Counted from the first letter of the stretch, positions 8,248 through 19,693 are shown. The stretch is DNA of 64,000 nucleotides from Thiobacillus denitrificans (GCA_020723405.1 DYIY01000001.1:310001-374000), one strand, 5' to 3'. A program made the numbers and translations. Notes: generated from the letters alone by a model not told the origin.

Positions 8248-9342
8248 ATGTCCCCTCTCCTGGAACCCCGCCACGTCGTGCTCCTGCTGCTTGCCGGCCT
8301 GGGCAGTGTGGGGGCCGCCGCCGGTGAAAGCCTGCCCGCCGCCTCGGCCCACGGGCTGGACGGCATGGCGCCGGCCGGACGCTGGGCGGCCCGCCTGACC
8401 GTGCTGCGCAACACCTACGACCACCGTTACGACGACGGCCATTCCCGGGTGGACATGGACGCCGACTACAACGCCCAGTTGGCCGGGGCCGGGTTCAACG
8501 TGACGGTGGATAGCCACGTCACCACGGAATTCACCGAACTGCTGCTGGGTTATGGGGTCACCGAGAACCTGACGGTGGGCGCCATCCTGCCCTATGCCCG
8601 CACCACCAACCGGGTGCGGCTCAACGACACGGGCCCGGTGAACAGCGCGGTGTTGCAGGGTCTGCTCACCGGCGTCCTGGGTTACGACAGCCTGGGCAAC
8701 ACCAGCGTAGGCGGCATGGCCGACCCCACCCTGGGGGCCCTGTGGCGCTTCCACAAGGGCGAAAAGGACAGCGCCATCGCCGGCTTCGGCGTGCGTTTCG
8801 GGGTGGCCGGGGCCGACGACCCGGACAATCTGGCCGACGTGCCCCCGGGCGACGGCAGCACGGACCTGCGTTTCCGCCTGGAGTATTTCCGCGACCTGGG
8901 CCGGGGCTGGGACCTGCGCCTGCTGGCCGAACACCAGGTGCAACTGCCCGACGAGATTCGCGCCCGGCCGGGCAACCCCCTGACCACCCCGGCGGCGGCC
9001 ACGGAAATGCTCAAGCGCAACCTGGGCGACTACCAGGAGTTCGACCTGGAAGTGGGCAAGGCCTGGGGCGACTGGCGGGCCTCGGTGACCTGGCACCGTT
9101 ACCAGGAAGCCAGCGACCGCTACACCTCCCGCATCGGCAGCGACACGTCCTTCCTCAACGCCAACACCCGCACCATCGCCGACCAGGCCCGCTACGGCCT
9201 GACCTGGAGCGGCATCCGGGCCTGGCAGGCGGGCAGGCTGCCCCTGCCCCTCATCGTCAAGCTGGAAGTCCAGGACGCGGTGGCGGGGCGCAATTTCGTG
9301 GACGTGACCGACGTGTACCTGCGCGTCACCAGCTTCTTCTGA
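8248..9342 (+). CDS. Predicted outer-membrane beta-barrel protein
   Basis: Exported 364-residue protein with a signal peptide (about 1-26). The rest alternates short amphipathic strands and turns and ends in aromatic residues (RVTSFF), a usual outer-membrane barrel terminus. Segments such as ELLLGYGVTENLTVGAILPY resemble barrels of the phenol-degradation MetA/transporter type (PF13557-like), but I am unsure of the family. It is followed after 6 bp by the histidine kinase at 9349, so the two are probably cotranscribed under the divergent regulator. The cargo or signal is unknown. Confidence 0.6.
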   Translation: MSPLLEPRHVVLLLLAGLGSVGAAAGESLPAASAHGLDGMAPAGRWAARLTVLRNTYDHRYDDGHSRVDMDADYNAQLAGAGFNVTVDSHVTTEFTELLLGYGVTENLTVGAILPYARTTNRVRLNDTGPVNSAVLQGLLTGVLGYDSLGNTSVGGMADPTLGALWRFHKGEKDSAIAGFGVRFGVAGADDPDNLADVPPGDGSTDLRFRLEYFRDLGRGWDLRLLAEHQVQLPDEIRARPGNPLTTPAAATEMLKRNLGDYQEFDLEVGKAWGDWRASVTWHRYQEASDRYTSRIGSDTSFLNANTRTIADQARYGLTWSGIRAWQAGRLPLPLIVKLEVQDAVAGRNFVDVTDVYLRVTSFF

Positions 9343-9348
9343 TCGGCC

Positions 9349-11196
9349 ATGGCCGGACTGGCCTCCTGCTTGCGCTGCTGGCTGCTGCTGGCCCTGCTGC
9401 TGGCCGGCCCGGCCGGGGCCCAGGACGCTTCAGTTCAAGTGCTCGACCGGGCCCGTTTCACCGTTTCGGCCTCCCTCCTGCCCCCCGACGCCGGGGGGGT
9501 CGAACTGACCCTGCCCGACGCCTGGATGGAACGCCGCCCCGATCAGGCCCGCCGGGACGTGGCCCATGGCTGGTATTCCCTGGTTTTCTCCACGCCGGCC
9601 GGGAATGCGGTCCAGGCGGTGTACCTGCCCCGTCTGGGCCTCAACGCCCAGGTGTTCATCAATGGCGCGGCCATCGGCTCCGGGGGGCCCTTCGCCGAAC
9701 CCGTCGGACGCAACTGGAACCGCCCCCTGCTCTTCACCATCCCCCATGGCCTGCTGCGCCCGGCCGGCCGGGAAAACCGCCTGGACATCCGCCTGCTCTC
9801 CCACCCCTACACCCAGGCCAGCCTGGAACCGGTCCAGGTGGGACCCGAGCCCCTCTTGCGCCAGCGTTACGAGCAGGCCCTGTTCTGGCGCATCAACCTG
9901 AACCAGGCCGCCACCCTGATCATCGCCGGCATGGGGTTGTTGATGCTGACCCTGTGGTGGCAACGGCGCCAGGAGGTGGCCTATGCCTGGTTCGGCTTGT
10001 CTTCCCTCATCTGGGCCGCCCAGTCGGCCAACCTCTACCTGCCCGCCGCCCCCCTGGACACCGCCGCCTGGGAGATCCTGGTGAACGCCAGCTTCCAGGT
10101 GTTTTCCGCCCTGCTGCTGGCCGCCCTGCTGCGCTTTTCCGGGGCGGGGGGCCGCCCCCTCATGCCCTGGCTGTGGGGCTCGGCCCTGGCCGCGCCCCTG
10201 CTCCTCGGCTTGGTCCCGGCTCCCTGGTTCCTGCCGGCCAGCACCCTGCTGCACGGCATCACCCTGGTGCTGGCCCTGGCGGTGCTGGCCCTGTTGATAC
10301 GGGCGGCCTTCCGCTGGCACAACCGGGATGCGGGGGTGCTGGTGGCGGCCATGGGCCTGGTGGTGCTGTTCGGCGCCCACGACCTGCTGAAGCATGGCCA
10401 GACGGGCCTGTTCCCGGCCGACGTGCATCTGCTCCACTACAGCGCCCCCCTCATCTTCCTCATGGTGGGCCTGGTGATGACTTCCCGCTTCGTCACCGTG
10501 CTCAACCAGTTCGAGGACCTGAACAACGATCTGGAAGCCCGGGTGGAAGCCAAACAGGCGGAGTTGATGGAAAGCACCCAGCGCATGCACGCTTTGGAGA
10601 CCGAGCAGGCCATCGGTGAAGAGCGGGAGCGCATCTACCGGGACCTTCACGACGACGTGGGGGCCAAGCTCCTGTCCCTGGTCTACCGGGCGGGCAATCC
10701 GGAAAACGCCGGCCTGGCCCGTTCCGCCCTCCAGGATCTGCGCGACGTGGTGTCCATCATTCAGCCGGAAAATCTGACCCTGGAGGCCCTGGGCGCCGAC
10801 TGGCGGGCCGAATGCGAGCGCCGGTTGAGTGATGCCGGCATCGAACTGGAGTGGATCGGCGAAGGCGAACTGGATGGCCATGCCCTGAGCCAGCCCCAGG
10901 CCCTCAACCTGGGACGCATCCTGCGCGAGGCGGTGAGCAACCTCATCAAGCATGCCCAGACTTCCCGGGCGCGCATCCGCCTGGCCTTGGAGCCGGATGG
11001 GCTGGCCCTGGAAGTGCGCGATTTCGGTGTCGGCTGCCCCGTGCCGGCCGGGCAGGGCAATGGCCGGGGCCTGCGCAACATGGCCATGCGCGCGGAGCGC
11101 ATCGGCGCGGTATTCGAACAGCAGGGGGCTACCCAGGGCGGCTGCGCCATCCGCGTCTTCCTCACCAACCGTCAGCTGGCGGGCCCCGCCGGCTGA
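9349..11196 (+). CDS. 7TM-DISM-type sensor histidine kinase (NarX/HisKA_3 class)
   Basis: Membrane sensor kinase of 615 residues. It has a signal peptide (1-25), a periplasmic beta-sandwich (about 30-180, with LGLNAQVFINGAAIGSGGPF and NRPLLFTIP typical of 7TMR-DISM sensor domains), seven hydrophobic helices (about 185-385), a short coiled coil, then HisKA_3. The phospho-acceptor His lies in IYRDLHDDVGAKLL (H434). A HATPase_c domain follows, with an N box in REAVSNLIKHA and a G box GNGRGLRNM. DISM domains often bind small ligands such as sugars, but the ligand here is unknown. Its partner is most likely the NarL-type regulator at 7476-8105. Confidence 0.87.
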   Translation: MAGLASCLRCWLLLALLLAGPAGAQDASVQVLDRARFTVSASLLPPDAGGVELTLPDAWMERRPDQARRDVAHGWYSLVFSTPAGNAVQAVYLPRLGLNAQVFINGAAIGSGGPFAEPVGRNWNRPLLFTIPHGLLRPAGRENRLDIRLLSHPYTQASLEPVQVGPEPLLRQRYEQALFWRINLNQAATLIIAGMGLLMLTLWWQRRQEVAYAWFGLSSLIWAAQSANLYLPAAPLDTAAWEILVNASFQVFSALLLAALLRFSGAGGRPLMPWLWGSALAAPLLLGLVPAPWFLPASTLLHGITLVLALAVLALLIRAAFRWHNRDAGVLVAAMGLVVLFGAHDLLKHGQTGLFPADVHLLHYSAPLIFLMVGLVMTSRFVTVLNQFEDLNNDLEARVEAKQAELMESTQRMHALETEQAIGEERERIYRDLHDDVGAKLLSLVYRAGNPENAGLARSALQDLRDVVSIIQPENLTLEALGADWRAECERRLSDAGIELEWIGEGELDGHALSQPQALNLGRILREAVSNLIKHAQTSRARIRLALEPDGLALEVRDFGVGCPVPAGQGNGRGLRNMAMRAERIGAVFEQQGATQGGCAIRVFLTNRQLAGPAG

Positions 11197-11218
11197 TCGC
11201 CGGGGGACCCTCAGCAGA

Positions 11219-13473
<2,255 letters not shown>

Positions 13474-13495
13474 CCTTGGCTGGCCGAAGAACCGG

Positions 13496-13759
13496 TCAGG
13501 CGGAGACGGGCACCACGCTGACGGTACGGCGCTTGTGGGGACCCTTGACGGTGAACTCCACCACGCCGTCGATCTTGGCGAACAGGGTGTAGTCCTTGCC
13601 CACGCCCACGTTCAGGCCGGGGTGGAACTGGGTGCCGCGCTGGCGGACCAGGATGTTGCCGGCGGGCACGAACTGGCCGCCGTAACGCTTGACGCCCAGG
13701 CGCTTGGATTCGGATTCGCGGCCGTTACGGGAACTGCCGCCTGCTTTTTTGTGTGCCAT
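13496..13759 (-). CDS. rpmA: 50S ribosomal protein L27
   Basis: Structural protein of the large subunit near the peptidyl-transferase centre. The 87-residue sequence begins [20 protein letters not shown] and contains RRQRGT-like [20 protein letters not shown], both diagnostic of bacterial L27. It lies 26 bp after rplU in the conserved rplU-rpmA pair and ahead of a strong terminator. Confidence 0.98.
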   Translation of the reverse strand: MAHKKAGGSSRNGRESESKRLGVKRYGGQFVPAGNILVRQRGTQFHPGLNVGVGKDYTLFAKIDGVVEFTVKGPHKRRTVSVVPVSA

Positions 13760-13785
13760 GTCTCTATTCCTCGCTCAGGCAGAAA

Positions 13786-14100
13786 TCACGCAACGGCAAT
13801 ACCGTCGATGCGGATTTCCGTGAAGTTCTGACGATGCCCCTGGGTCTTGCGATAGTGCTTGCGGCGGCGCATCTTGAAAATCATCACCTTGTCGTGGCGG
13901 CCGTGGGCCAGCACGGTGGCCTTGACGGAAGCGCCGGCCAGCAGGGGGGTGCCCACCTTGATGTCGGCCCCGTCGGCCACCATCAGGACATCCTTGATTT
14001 CCACTTCGCCGCCCACTTCCACGGGCAGGCTTTCCACCTTGAGTTTGCCGCCAGCGGCCACCTTGTACTGCTTGCCACCGGTCTTGATCACCGCGTACAT
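13786..14100 (-). CDS. rplU: 50S ribosomal protein L21
   Basis: Large-subunit protein of 104 residues. [14 protein letters not shown] is the standard L21 start, so the ATG at 14100 was chosen over one at 14112 that would add four residues. The C-terminal part [16 protein letters not shown] is the family's basic signature. It is driven by a near-consensus promoter at 14139-14167 and cotranscribed with rpmA. Confidence 0.98.
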   Translation of the reverse strand: MYAVIKTGGKQYKVAAGGKLKVESLPVEVGGEVEIKDVLMVADGADIKVGTPLLAGASVKATVLAHGRHDKVMIFKMRRRKHYRKTQGHRQNFTEIRIDGIAVA

Positions 14101-14138
14101 GCCTGTCTCCAAAACTGGGTCGATCCGGAAAACGTGGC

Positions 14139-14167
14139 ACTATATAGGAAAGCAATCGGCATTGCAA
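14139..14167 (-). promoter_or_regulatory. Sigma-70 promoter of rplU-rpmA
   Basis: On the minus strand TTGCAA (14162-14167) and TATAGT (14139-14144) are separated by exactly 17 bp and lie about 40 bp upstream of the rplU start. This is one of the best consensus promoters in the window, as expected for ribosomal protein genes. Confidence 0.8.
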
Positions 14168-14179
14168 ATCAAAGAGCTA

Positions 14180-14210
14180 TTGCCCGCAAACCGGCCCGGG
14201 GCGGTATAGT
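14180..14210 (+). promoter_or_regulatory. Candidate promoter of the ECF sigma operon
   Basis: TATAGT at 14205-14210 is a good -10 hexamer 34 bp upstream of the GTG start at 14244. The nearest -35-like hexamer, TTGCCC at 14180-14185, is 19 bp away, longer than ideal. It would diverge from the rplU promoter. Confidence 0.45.
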
Positions 14211-14243
14211 TTCCCGCCCCAACTTCGCGCATTCCCCTGACGC

Positions 14244-14807
14244 GTGGCATCCACCCGGGAAATCGATGTCTTCCTCGCCGGAGTCGAGCGGCGGGCTTTC
14301 AAGCATGCCCTGTTCGCCACCCAGGACCAGCATGCCGCCCTGGACATCGTGCAGAACGCCATGCTGAAGCTGGTGGAGCGCTACGCCGGCAAGCCGGCCG
14401 GGGAACTGCCCCCGCTTTTCCAACGCATCCTGCAGAACGCCATCTACGACCACTTCCGCCGTGCCCGGGTGCGCGACTTCTGGGTGCGCCTGGTGGCCCC
14501 GGTGGCCGACAAGGACGAGGAGCCCGGCGAAACCCTGGAAGCCCTGGCCGGCCACAGCGAAGCCGCCGGGCAGCGGGGCCCCGAGGAGGAGGTGTCCGGC
14601 CGGCAACGCCTGGCCGCCATCGAGAAAGCCCTGACGGCGCTTCCCGCTCGTCAACGCCAGGCGTTCCTGTTACGTTACTGGGAAGAAATGGACGTGGCCG
14701 AAACTGCCCGCATCATGGGGTGCAGCGAAGGCAGCGTCAAAACCCACTGCTTCCGCGCGGTCAACGCGCTGGCGGCCAAACTCGGCGAAATGGGCATCAA
14801 ACCGTGA
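14244..14807 (+). CDS. ECF-type RNA polymerase sigma factor
   Basis: Sigma-70 family protein of 187 residues. Region 2 covers about 10-75 (HALFATQDQHAALDIVQNAML, YDHFRRARVRDFW). Region 4 covers about 125-180 (ALPARQRQAFLLRYWEEMDVAETARIMGCSEGSVKTHCFRA). The only suitable start is a GTG at 14244; a nearby ATG at 14266 is out of frame. It heads a four-gene run with overlapping junctions: sigma, DUF3619, DUF3106, RDD. That context is conserved in betaproteobacteria, and the small membrane protein next to it may act as an anti-sigma-like partner, which is inference. Its regulon is unknown. Confidence 0.85.
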   Translation: MASTREIDVFLAGVERRAFKHALFATQDQHAALDIVQNAMLKLVERYAGKPAGELPPLFQRILQNAIYDHFRRARVRDFWVRLVAPVADKDEEPGETLEALAGHSEAAGQRGPEEEVSGRQRLAAIEKALTALPARQRQAFLLRYWEEMDVAETARIMGCSEGSVKTHCFRAVNALAAKLGEMGIKP

Positions 14808-15166
14808 ACGAAGAGCAACTGGGGCGGAACATCCGGCAGGCCCTGGATGCGGGGCTGGACGACCTGGGCGGCGACGTGGCTGCGCGGCTGGCCGTTGCCC
14901 GGCTGACCGCCCTGGAACACCGCGGCCCGGTCGGACGCCCCACCCCGGTGCTGACCCTCGCCCGACAACATCCCTGGCCTGGGGCCCTGGCGCTGCTGGC
15001 CATCCTGGCCGCGTTCCTGTGGGTCACCCGGCCGGCGGACACCCCGGCGGAAGACGGCAGTGTGGACATCCTCCTGCTCACCGGCGACATCCCCCCCCAG
15101 GCCTATGCGGATTGGCGCCTGGTGCATCAGGAGGACGTGGGACCCGTATGCTTCGCCACCTTCTGA
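14804..15166 (+). CDS. DUF3619 family membrane protein
   Basis: Small protein of 120 residues starting at a GTG (14804) that overlaps the sigma factor stop by GTGA, showing translational coupling. The N-terminal half is soluble and charged (NEEQLGRNIRQALDAGLDDL). One transmembrane helix follows at about residues 62-80 (WPGALALLAILAAFLWV), then a short periplasmic tail with ILLLTGDIPPQAYADW. The family always sits behind this type of sigma factor. A regulatory or anti-sigma-like role is plausible but unproven. Confidence 0.75.
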   Translation: MNEEQLGRNIRQALDAGLDDLGGDVAARLAVARLTALEHRGPVGRPTPVLTLARQHPWPGALALLAILAAFLWVTRPADTPAEDGSVDILLLTGDIPPQAYADWRLVHQEDVGPVCFATF

Positions 15167-15531
15167 TCGCCCTGCTGTTGGCCTCCGTCCCGGCCGTGGC
15201 CGCCGAGGTCCGGCCCTGGCAGCGCCTGAACCAGGCGGAGAAGACCGCCCTGGCGCCCCTGGCGGCCGACTGGGACTCCCTGCCGGATAAGCAGCGCGAA
15301 CGTCTGCTGGTGGTGGCCAAGGATTACCCCAGTTTGAGTCCGGACCGGCAGAAGCTTCTGCACGCCCGCCTGCGGGCCTGGACCCGCATGACCGCCGAGG
15401 ACCGGCAGATCGCCCGGGACAACTACCGCAAGATCCAGGCCCTGCCCAAGCAGGACCAGAGCAGCATCCGCCAGCAGTGGCTGGACTCCCTGTGCCGTGA
15501 GTTCGGCGGCCCGGACAAACCCGAACCCTGA
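15148..15531 (+). CDS. DUF3106 family exported protein
   Basis: Exported protein of 127 residues with a signal peptide (about 1-18, ending AVAA). The mature part is helical with repeated W, R and Q (RPWQRLNQAEKTALAPLAAD, LHARLRAWTRMTAEDRQIAR). Such helix-hairpin repeats recall CpxP/Spy-like or heavy-metal sensor proteins, but no function is established. The ATG at 15148 lies inside the end of the DUF3619 gene (19-bp overlap), so the genes are coupled. Confidence 0.75.
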   Translation: MLRHLLIALLLASVPAVAAEVRPWQRLNQAEKTALAPLAADWDSLPDKQRERLLVVAKDYPSLSPDRQKLLHARLRAWTRMTAEDRQIARDNYRKIQALPKQDQSSIRQQWLDSLCREFGGPDKPEP

Positions 15532-15986
15532 TGCTCTCCACCACCCCGGGCCTGGCCAGAAGACTGGCCTGTGCCGTCTACGAATCCCTGCTGCTGGGAG
15601 CGGTGCTGTTCGTCTCCGCCTTCCCGGTGGTGCCCCTGCTTCAGGCCACGGTGCCCGGTTGGACGACTCCCCTCCTGCGGCTTTGGCTGGTGCTGGTGGC
15701 CGGTCTGTATTTCACCTGGTTCTGGCGGCGGGGCCAGACCCTGGCCATGAAAACCTGGGGCATCCGGCTGGAATCCGCCGGGGGAGGGCCTCCCACCCTT
15801 GCCCAGGCCTGGATGCGCTTCGCCTATGCCGGGCTGTGCCTGGCCCCCCTGGGCCTGGGCTGGTGGCTGGCCCTGCTGCGCCGGGACCGGCAGTTCCTCC
15901 ACGACCGGCTGGCCGGCACCCGGCTGGTGCTGGCCCGGATCAGCGCCGCTCCATCCACCACAGGGTCAGGCCGGCGGCCAGACTGA
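15531..15986 (+). CDS. RDD family membrane protein
   Basis: Integral membrane protein of 151 residues with about three helices (residues 14-40, 50-70, 96-118). The RDD family arginine/aspartate pattern is visible near LARRLACAVYESLLLGAVLF and in the C-terminal RRDRQFLHDRLAGTRLV. Roles proposed for RDD proteins are transport or ion homeostasis, none shown here. Its start overlaps the DUF3106 stop (TGATG). Its 3' end overlaps the convergent lptG gene by 47 bp. Confidence 0.85.
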   Translation: MLSTTPGLARRLACAVYESLLLGAVLFVSAFPVVPLLQATVPGWTTPLLRLWLVLVAGLYFTWFWRRGQTLAMKTWGIRLESAGGGPPTLAQAWMRFAYAGLCLAPLGLGWWLALLRRDRQFLHDRLAGTRLVLARISAAPSTTGSGRRPD

Positions 15987-17010
15987 AGGCCAGGATGGGT
16001 GCCAGGGCGGCGACCGGCGCGGGCCAGTCCTGGAGCTGGGCCACCTGGGCGGACATGCGGTTGAGCAGATGGAACCCCAGGCCCAACAGGATGCCGGACA
16101 GCAACCGGCCCCCGGCTCCGCCCACCCGGGGGGGGCGGAAGGCGAAGGCCAAAGCGAGCAGCAGCATCACCGGCGCGGCCACCGGATAGGCCAGTTTGCC
16201 CCACAGGGCCAGCCGATAGCGTTCCGCGTCCTGGTGGTTCTCCAACAGATGATCCACGTAAGCGCTCAGGGTGGTGATGGCCATGCGTTCCGGCGCCACC
16301 ATCAGCACCGCCAGCAGATCCGGGGTCACGGCGGAGGCCCAGGTCATGGTCTCCAGGACCGAGGTCCGGGTGCCCGTCTCGCCGATGATGGTCTGGGTCA
16401 CGCCGCGCAGGTGCCATTCCCCGTCTCGCCATTCCCCCGACTCGGCCCGGCGCAGGGCCCGCAGGTGGAAATCGGTGTCGAACTCGAACAGGCGCACGTC
16501 CACCAGGGACGCATCCGGACGCAATTCCCGGATGTTGATGAAGGTGCGCCCATCCTTGGCCCACAGGCCGGTCTGGAACTCCTGGGCCACCACCCCGCTG
16601 GTACTGCGCAGCTTGAGTTGCTGGGCCGCCCGTTCCGCCATGGGGATCACGTATTCCCCCAGGAGCAGGGTGGCAAAGCCGATGGACAACCCCAGGCCCA
16701 GCATCCAGGTGGCCAGCCGGGCGGTGGCCAGCCCCCCGGCACGCATGACGGTGAACTCCGAGGCCAGGGCCAGCCGGTTCCAGGCGAACAGGCCGCCCAC
16801 CAGCAGGGCCAGGGGCACCAGTTCATAGAGTCTGGCCGGCACGTTCATGGCCACGAACAGGCTGGCCATGAGGGGCGTGTAGGAGTCGGTATGGGCATCC
16901 GACAGTTCGGAAATGAAATCGAAGAAGGAAAACAGGGCGGTGAGGGCCAGCAGGGCCAGCAGGGTGGCGCCCAGGATTTCCTTGATGACGTAACGGAAGA
17001 GGATGCTCAT
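15940..17010 (-). CDS. lptG: LPS export permease LptG
   Basis: Inner-membrane half of the LptB2FG ABC transporter that extracts lipopolysaccharide for transport to the outer membrane. The 356-residue protein starts MSILFRYVIKEILGATLLAL and shows the YjgP/YjgQ layout: three N-terminal helices (to about 120), a periplasmic beta-jellyroll domain (about 130-260) and three C-terminal helices. The ATG at 17010 overlaps the lptF stop by 4 bp. The ATPase and bridge genes lptB, lptA and lptC lie at 39153-40943. Confidence 0.95.
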   Translation of the reverse strand: MSILFRYVIKEILGATLLALLALTALFSFFDFISELSDAHTDSYTPLMASLFVAMNVPARLYELVPLALLVGGLFAWNRLALASEFTVMRAGGLATARLATWMLGLGLSIGFATLLLGEYVIPMAERAAQQLKLRSTSGVVAQEFQTGLWAKDGRTFINIRELRPDASLVDVRLFEFDTDFHLRALRRAESGEWRDGEWHLRGVTQTIIGETGTRTSVLETMTWASAVTPDLLAVLMVAPERMAITTLSAYVDHLLENHQDAERYRLALWGKLAYPVAAPVMLLLALAFAFRPPRVGGAGGRLLSGILLGLGFHLLNRMSAQVAQLQDWPAPVAALAPILAFSLAAGLTLWWMERR

Positions 17011-18086
17011 CGCGCCCAGGGCCCCCGGAAACGGTGCCAGAAGAAGGCCGTCAACACCAGTGCCATGGCGCCATGGACCGCCAGCAGCCCCTGACCGGCG
17101 CTCAGGGAGGCCCGACCCACCCACCCCTCGGACAGACCCACAAGATTGTTGTACGCCACGTAGATGAGGATGGCGAAGACCACATTCAGGGAACGTCCTG
17201 CCCGGGGATTCACATAGCTCAGGGGCACGGCCAGCAGACAAAGCAACAGGGCGGTGAGAGGGTAGCCCACCCGCCAGACCCATTCGCCCATGTTGCGCGG
17301 TGTGGGGTCCTTGAGCAGTTGCGCCACCCCCAAGGTGCGCGGGCTGGCGCCTGCGGCCTCCACCACCTGGGGCGGAATGCGCACGGCGTAGCGGGAAAAG
17401 CCGGTCACCCAGAAATCCGCCTCACCGGGCAGGCCCTCGTAACGCCTGCCCTGCTCCAGAAACAGGAAGGAATCCCCGTTCTCCACCTGGCGGACCACGC
17501 CCTGGCGGGCCACGGTCACCCCCATGCGCCCCCGCTCCCGGGACTGGATGAACACGTTGCCCACGTCCCGGCCGTCCTCCGACAGGGTTTCCACGAACAC
17601 CACCCGGCGGCCGTCCCGGTCCTCGCTGAAGACGCCGGGGGTGAGGGCGGAAACCCGCTCCTTGCTTTCCAGGCCCCGCTCGAACTCGGCCTGCTTGCGC
17701 GCCGACCAGGGGATGCCTTCCAGGCTCACCAGGGCGATGATGGCCACCACCGGCAGGGCGAAACGCAGCACTGCCCGGGCCCAGCCCAGGGGTCCCACGC
17801 CGCCGTTGAGCCAGATGATGGCCTCGCTGTCCCGCCACAGCCGGGCCAGGCTCATGAACACGCCGATGAACAGAGCCAGGGAGAGCAGCACGGGCAGGAA
17901 GCGCATGAAGCCGAAACCCAGCAGGGGCAGCACCGCCTCACCGGCCACGTCGCCCAGAGCGGCCTTGCCCAGCACCCGCACCAGGAGGACCACGGCGAAG
18001 ATGGCGGCCAGGGCGGCAAAGGCCATGCTGGCCAGGGCGGCCATCTCTCTGGACAGGGCCCGCTCGAATCGATGGGTATGCGCCAT
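17007..18086 (-). CDS. lptF: LPS export permease LptF
   Basis: Partner permease to LptG in the LPS transporter, 359 residues. FERALSREMAALASMAF near the N-terminus is the typical LptF start. Three helices, a periplasmic domain (SALTPGVFSEDRDGRRVVF, NVFIQSRERGRMGV) and three C-terminal helices ending YVAYNNL and MALVLTAFFWHR follow. It diverges from pepA with about 100 bp between starts. Confidence 0.95.
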   Translation of the reverse strand: MAHTHRFERALSREMAALASMAFAALAAIFAVVLLVRVLGKAALGDVAGEAVLPLLGFGFMRFLPVLLSLALFIGVFMSLARLWRDSEAIIWLNGGVGPLGWARAVLRFALPVVAIIALVSLEGIPWSARKQAEFERGLESKERVSALTPGVFSEDRDGRRVVFVETLSEDGRDVGNVFIQSRERGRMGVTVARQGVVRQVENGDSFLFLEQGRRYEGLPGEADFWVTGFSRYAVRIPPQVVEAAGASPRTLGVAQLLKDPTPRNMGEWVWRVGYPLTALLLCLLAVPLSYVNPRAGRSLNVVFAILIYVAYNNLVGLSEGWVGRASLSAGQGLLAVHGAMALVLTAFFWHRFRGPWAR

Positions 18087-18188
18087 GACTTTGACTATTT
18101 GGAAAAGGCCTGCCGATAATCCGGGGGATACCCCGGAACCCGGGCAGACATAACAGGTCTCGACATCTATTCAAGCCAGGAGAATTGC

Positions 18189-19682
18189 ATGGAAATCGGC
18201 ATCAAAAGCGGCAGCCCGGAAAAGCAGCGCAGCGCCTGCGTGGTGGTCGGCATCTTCGATCATCGCAAGCCGAGCCTGGCGGCGGAGATCATTGACCAGT
18301 CCTCGGGCGGCTATCTGGCCGACATTCTCCGGCGCGGCGACATGGACGGCAAGCCGGGCAGCAGCCTGTTGCTGCACAACGTGCCCGGCGTCCTGTGCGA
18401 ACGGGTGCTGCTGGTGGGGCTGGGCAAGGAACGGGAATTCCGCGACAAGCAGTATCGGGACGCCGTGCGCGATGCCATCCGCGCCCTGGCCGACACCGGC
18501 GTCAGCGATGCCACCCTCTACCTGGCCGAGATCCCGGTGAAAAAGCGGGAACTGGCCTGGAACGTGGAACAGGCCGTGCTGGTGGCCGAGGAAACCCTGT
18601 ACCGCTTCGAGCAGATGAAGAGCAAACCTGAAGAGGGGCGCAAGAGCCTGCGCAAACTCACCCTGGCGGTGCCGCGGCGGGGCGAGCTGGCGGTGGGCGA
18701 GGCGGGTGCCGCCCGGGGCAAAGCCATCGCTGCCGGCGTGAAGCTGGCCAAGGATCTGGGCAACCTGCCCGGCAACGTCTGCACCCCCACCTACCTGGCC
18801 GACCAGGCCAATATCCTGGCCAGCCAGGCGGGCCTGGCCATCCAGGTGCTGGAGCGGACCGAAATCGAGGCCCTGGGAATGGGCTCCTTCCTGTCCGTGG
18901 CCAAGGGCAGTGACGAGGCGCCCCGTTTCATCATCCTCGAATACCAGGGCGGCCCCAAGGGCGCCAAACCCGTGGTGCTGGTGGGCAAGGGCATCACCTT
19001 CGACTCCGGCGGTATCTCCATCAAGCCCGCCGCCGAGATGGACGAGATGAAGTACGACATGTGCGGCGCCGCCTCGGTGCTGGGCACCCTGGCCGCCGTG
19101 GCGGAACTCAAGCTGCCCCTCAACGTGACGGGCCTCATCCCCACCTGCGAGAACATGCCCTCCGGGCGGGCCAACAAGCCGGGCGACGTGGTCACCTCCA
19201 TGTCCGGCCAGACCATCGAAGTGCTCAACACCGATGCGGAGGGCCGCCTGATCCTGTGCGACGCCCTCACCTACGCCGAGCGGCTGGACCCGGCCTGCGT
19301 GGTGGACATCGCCACCCTCACCGGCGCCTGCGTCATTGCCCTGGGCCACGTGGCCACGGGCCTGCTGGCCAACGACGACGGCCTGGCCCGGGAACTGCTC
19401 CATGCCGGGGAAGAGGCCTTCGACCGGGCCTGGCAACTGCCCCTGTGGGACGACTACGCCGAGCAGTTGAAGAGCAACTTCGCCGACATGGCCAACATCG
19501 GCGGCCGGCCCGGCGGCACCATCACTGCCGCCGCCTTCCTGGGCAAGTTCGCGAAGAAATACGAATGGGCCCACCTGGACATCGCCGGCACCGCCTGGAA
19601 ATCCGGCAAGGAGAAGGGCGGTACCGGCCGGCCCGTGCCCCTGCTGGTGCACTTCCTGGCCAAGCGGGCCGAGAACGGCTGA
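18189..19682 (+). CDS. pepA: Leucyl aminopeptidase (M17)
   Basis: Cytoplasmic dizinc aminopeptidase of 497 residues; in enterobacteria PepA also binds DNA in recombination and carAB control. The M17 active-site signature NTDAEGRLILCDAL is intact, and GKGITFDSGGISIKPAAEMD carries metal ligands and the catalytic Lys. The ribosome site AGGAG is 7 bp before the ATG. Position next to lptF is the usual proteobacterial arrangement (holC and valS commonly follow, but are not here: the valS end is at the right edge). Confidence 0.97.
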   Translation: MEIGIKSGSPEKQRSACVVVGIFDHRKPSLAAEIIDQSSGGYLADILRRGDMDGKPGSSLLLHNVPGVLCERVLLVGLGKEREFRDKQYRDAVRDAIRALADTGVSDATLYLAEIPVKKRELAWNVEQAVLVAEETLYRFEQMKSKPEEGRKSLRKLTLAVPRRGELAVGEAGAARGKAIAAGVKLAKDLGNLPGNVCTPTYLADQANILASQAGLAIQVLERTEIEALGMGSFLSVAKGSDEAPRFIILEYQGGPKGAKPVVLVGKGITFDSGGISIKPAAEMDEMKYDMCGAASVLGTLAAVAELKLPLNVTGLIPTCENMPSGRANKPGDVVTSMSGQTIEVLNTDAEGRLILCDALTYAERLDPACVVDIATLTGACVIALGHVATGLLANDDGLARELLHAGEEAFDRAWQLPLWDDYAEQLKSNFADMANIGGRPGGTITAAAFLGKFAKKYEWAHLDIAGTAWKSGKEKGGTGRPVPLLVHFLAKRAENG

Positions 19683-19693
19683 ACCGGCCGGGC

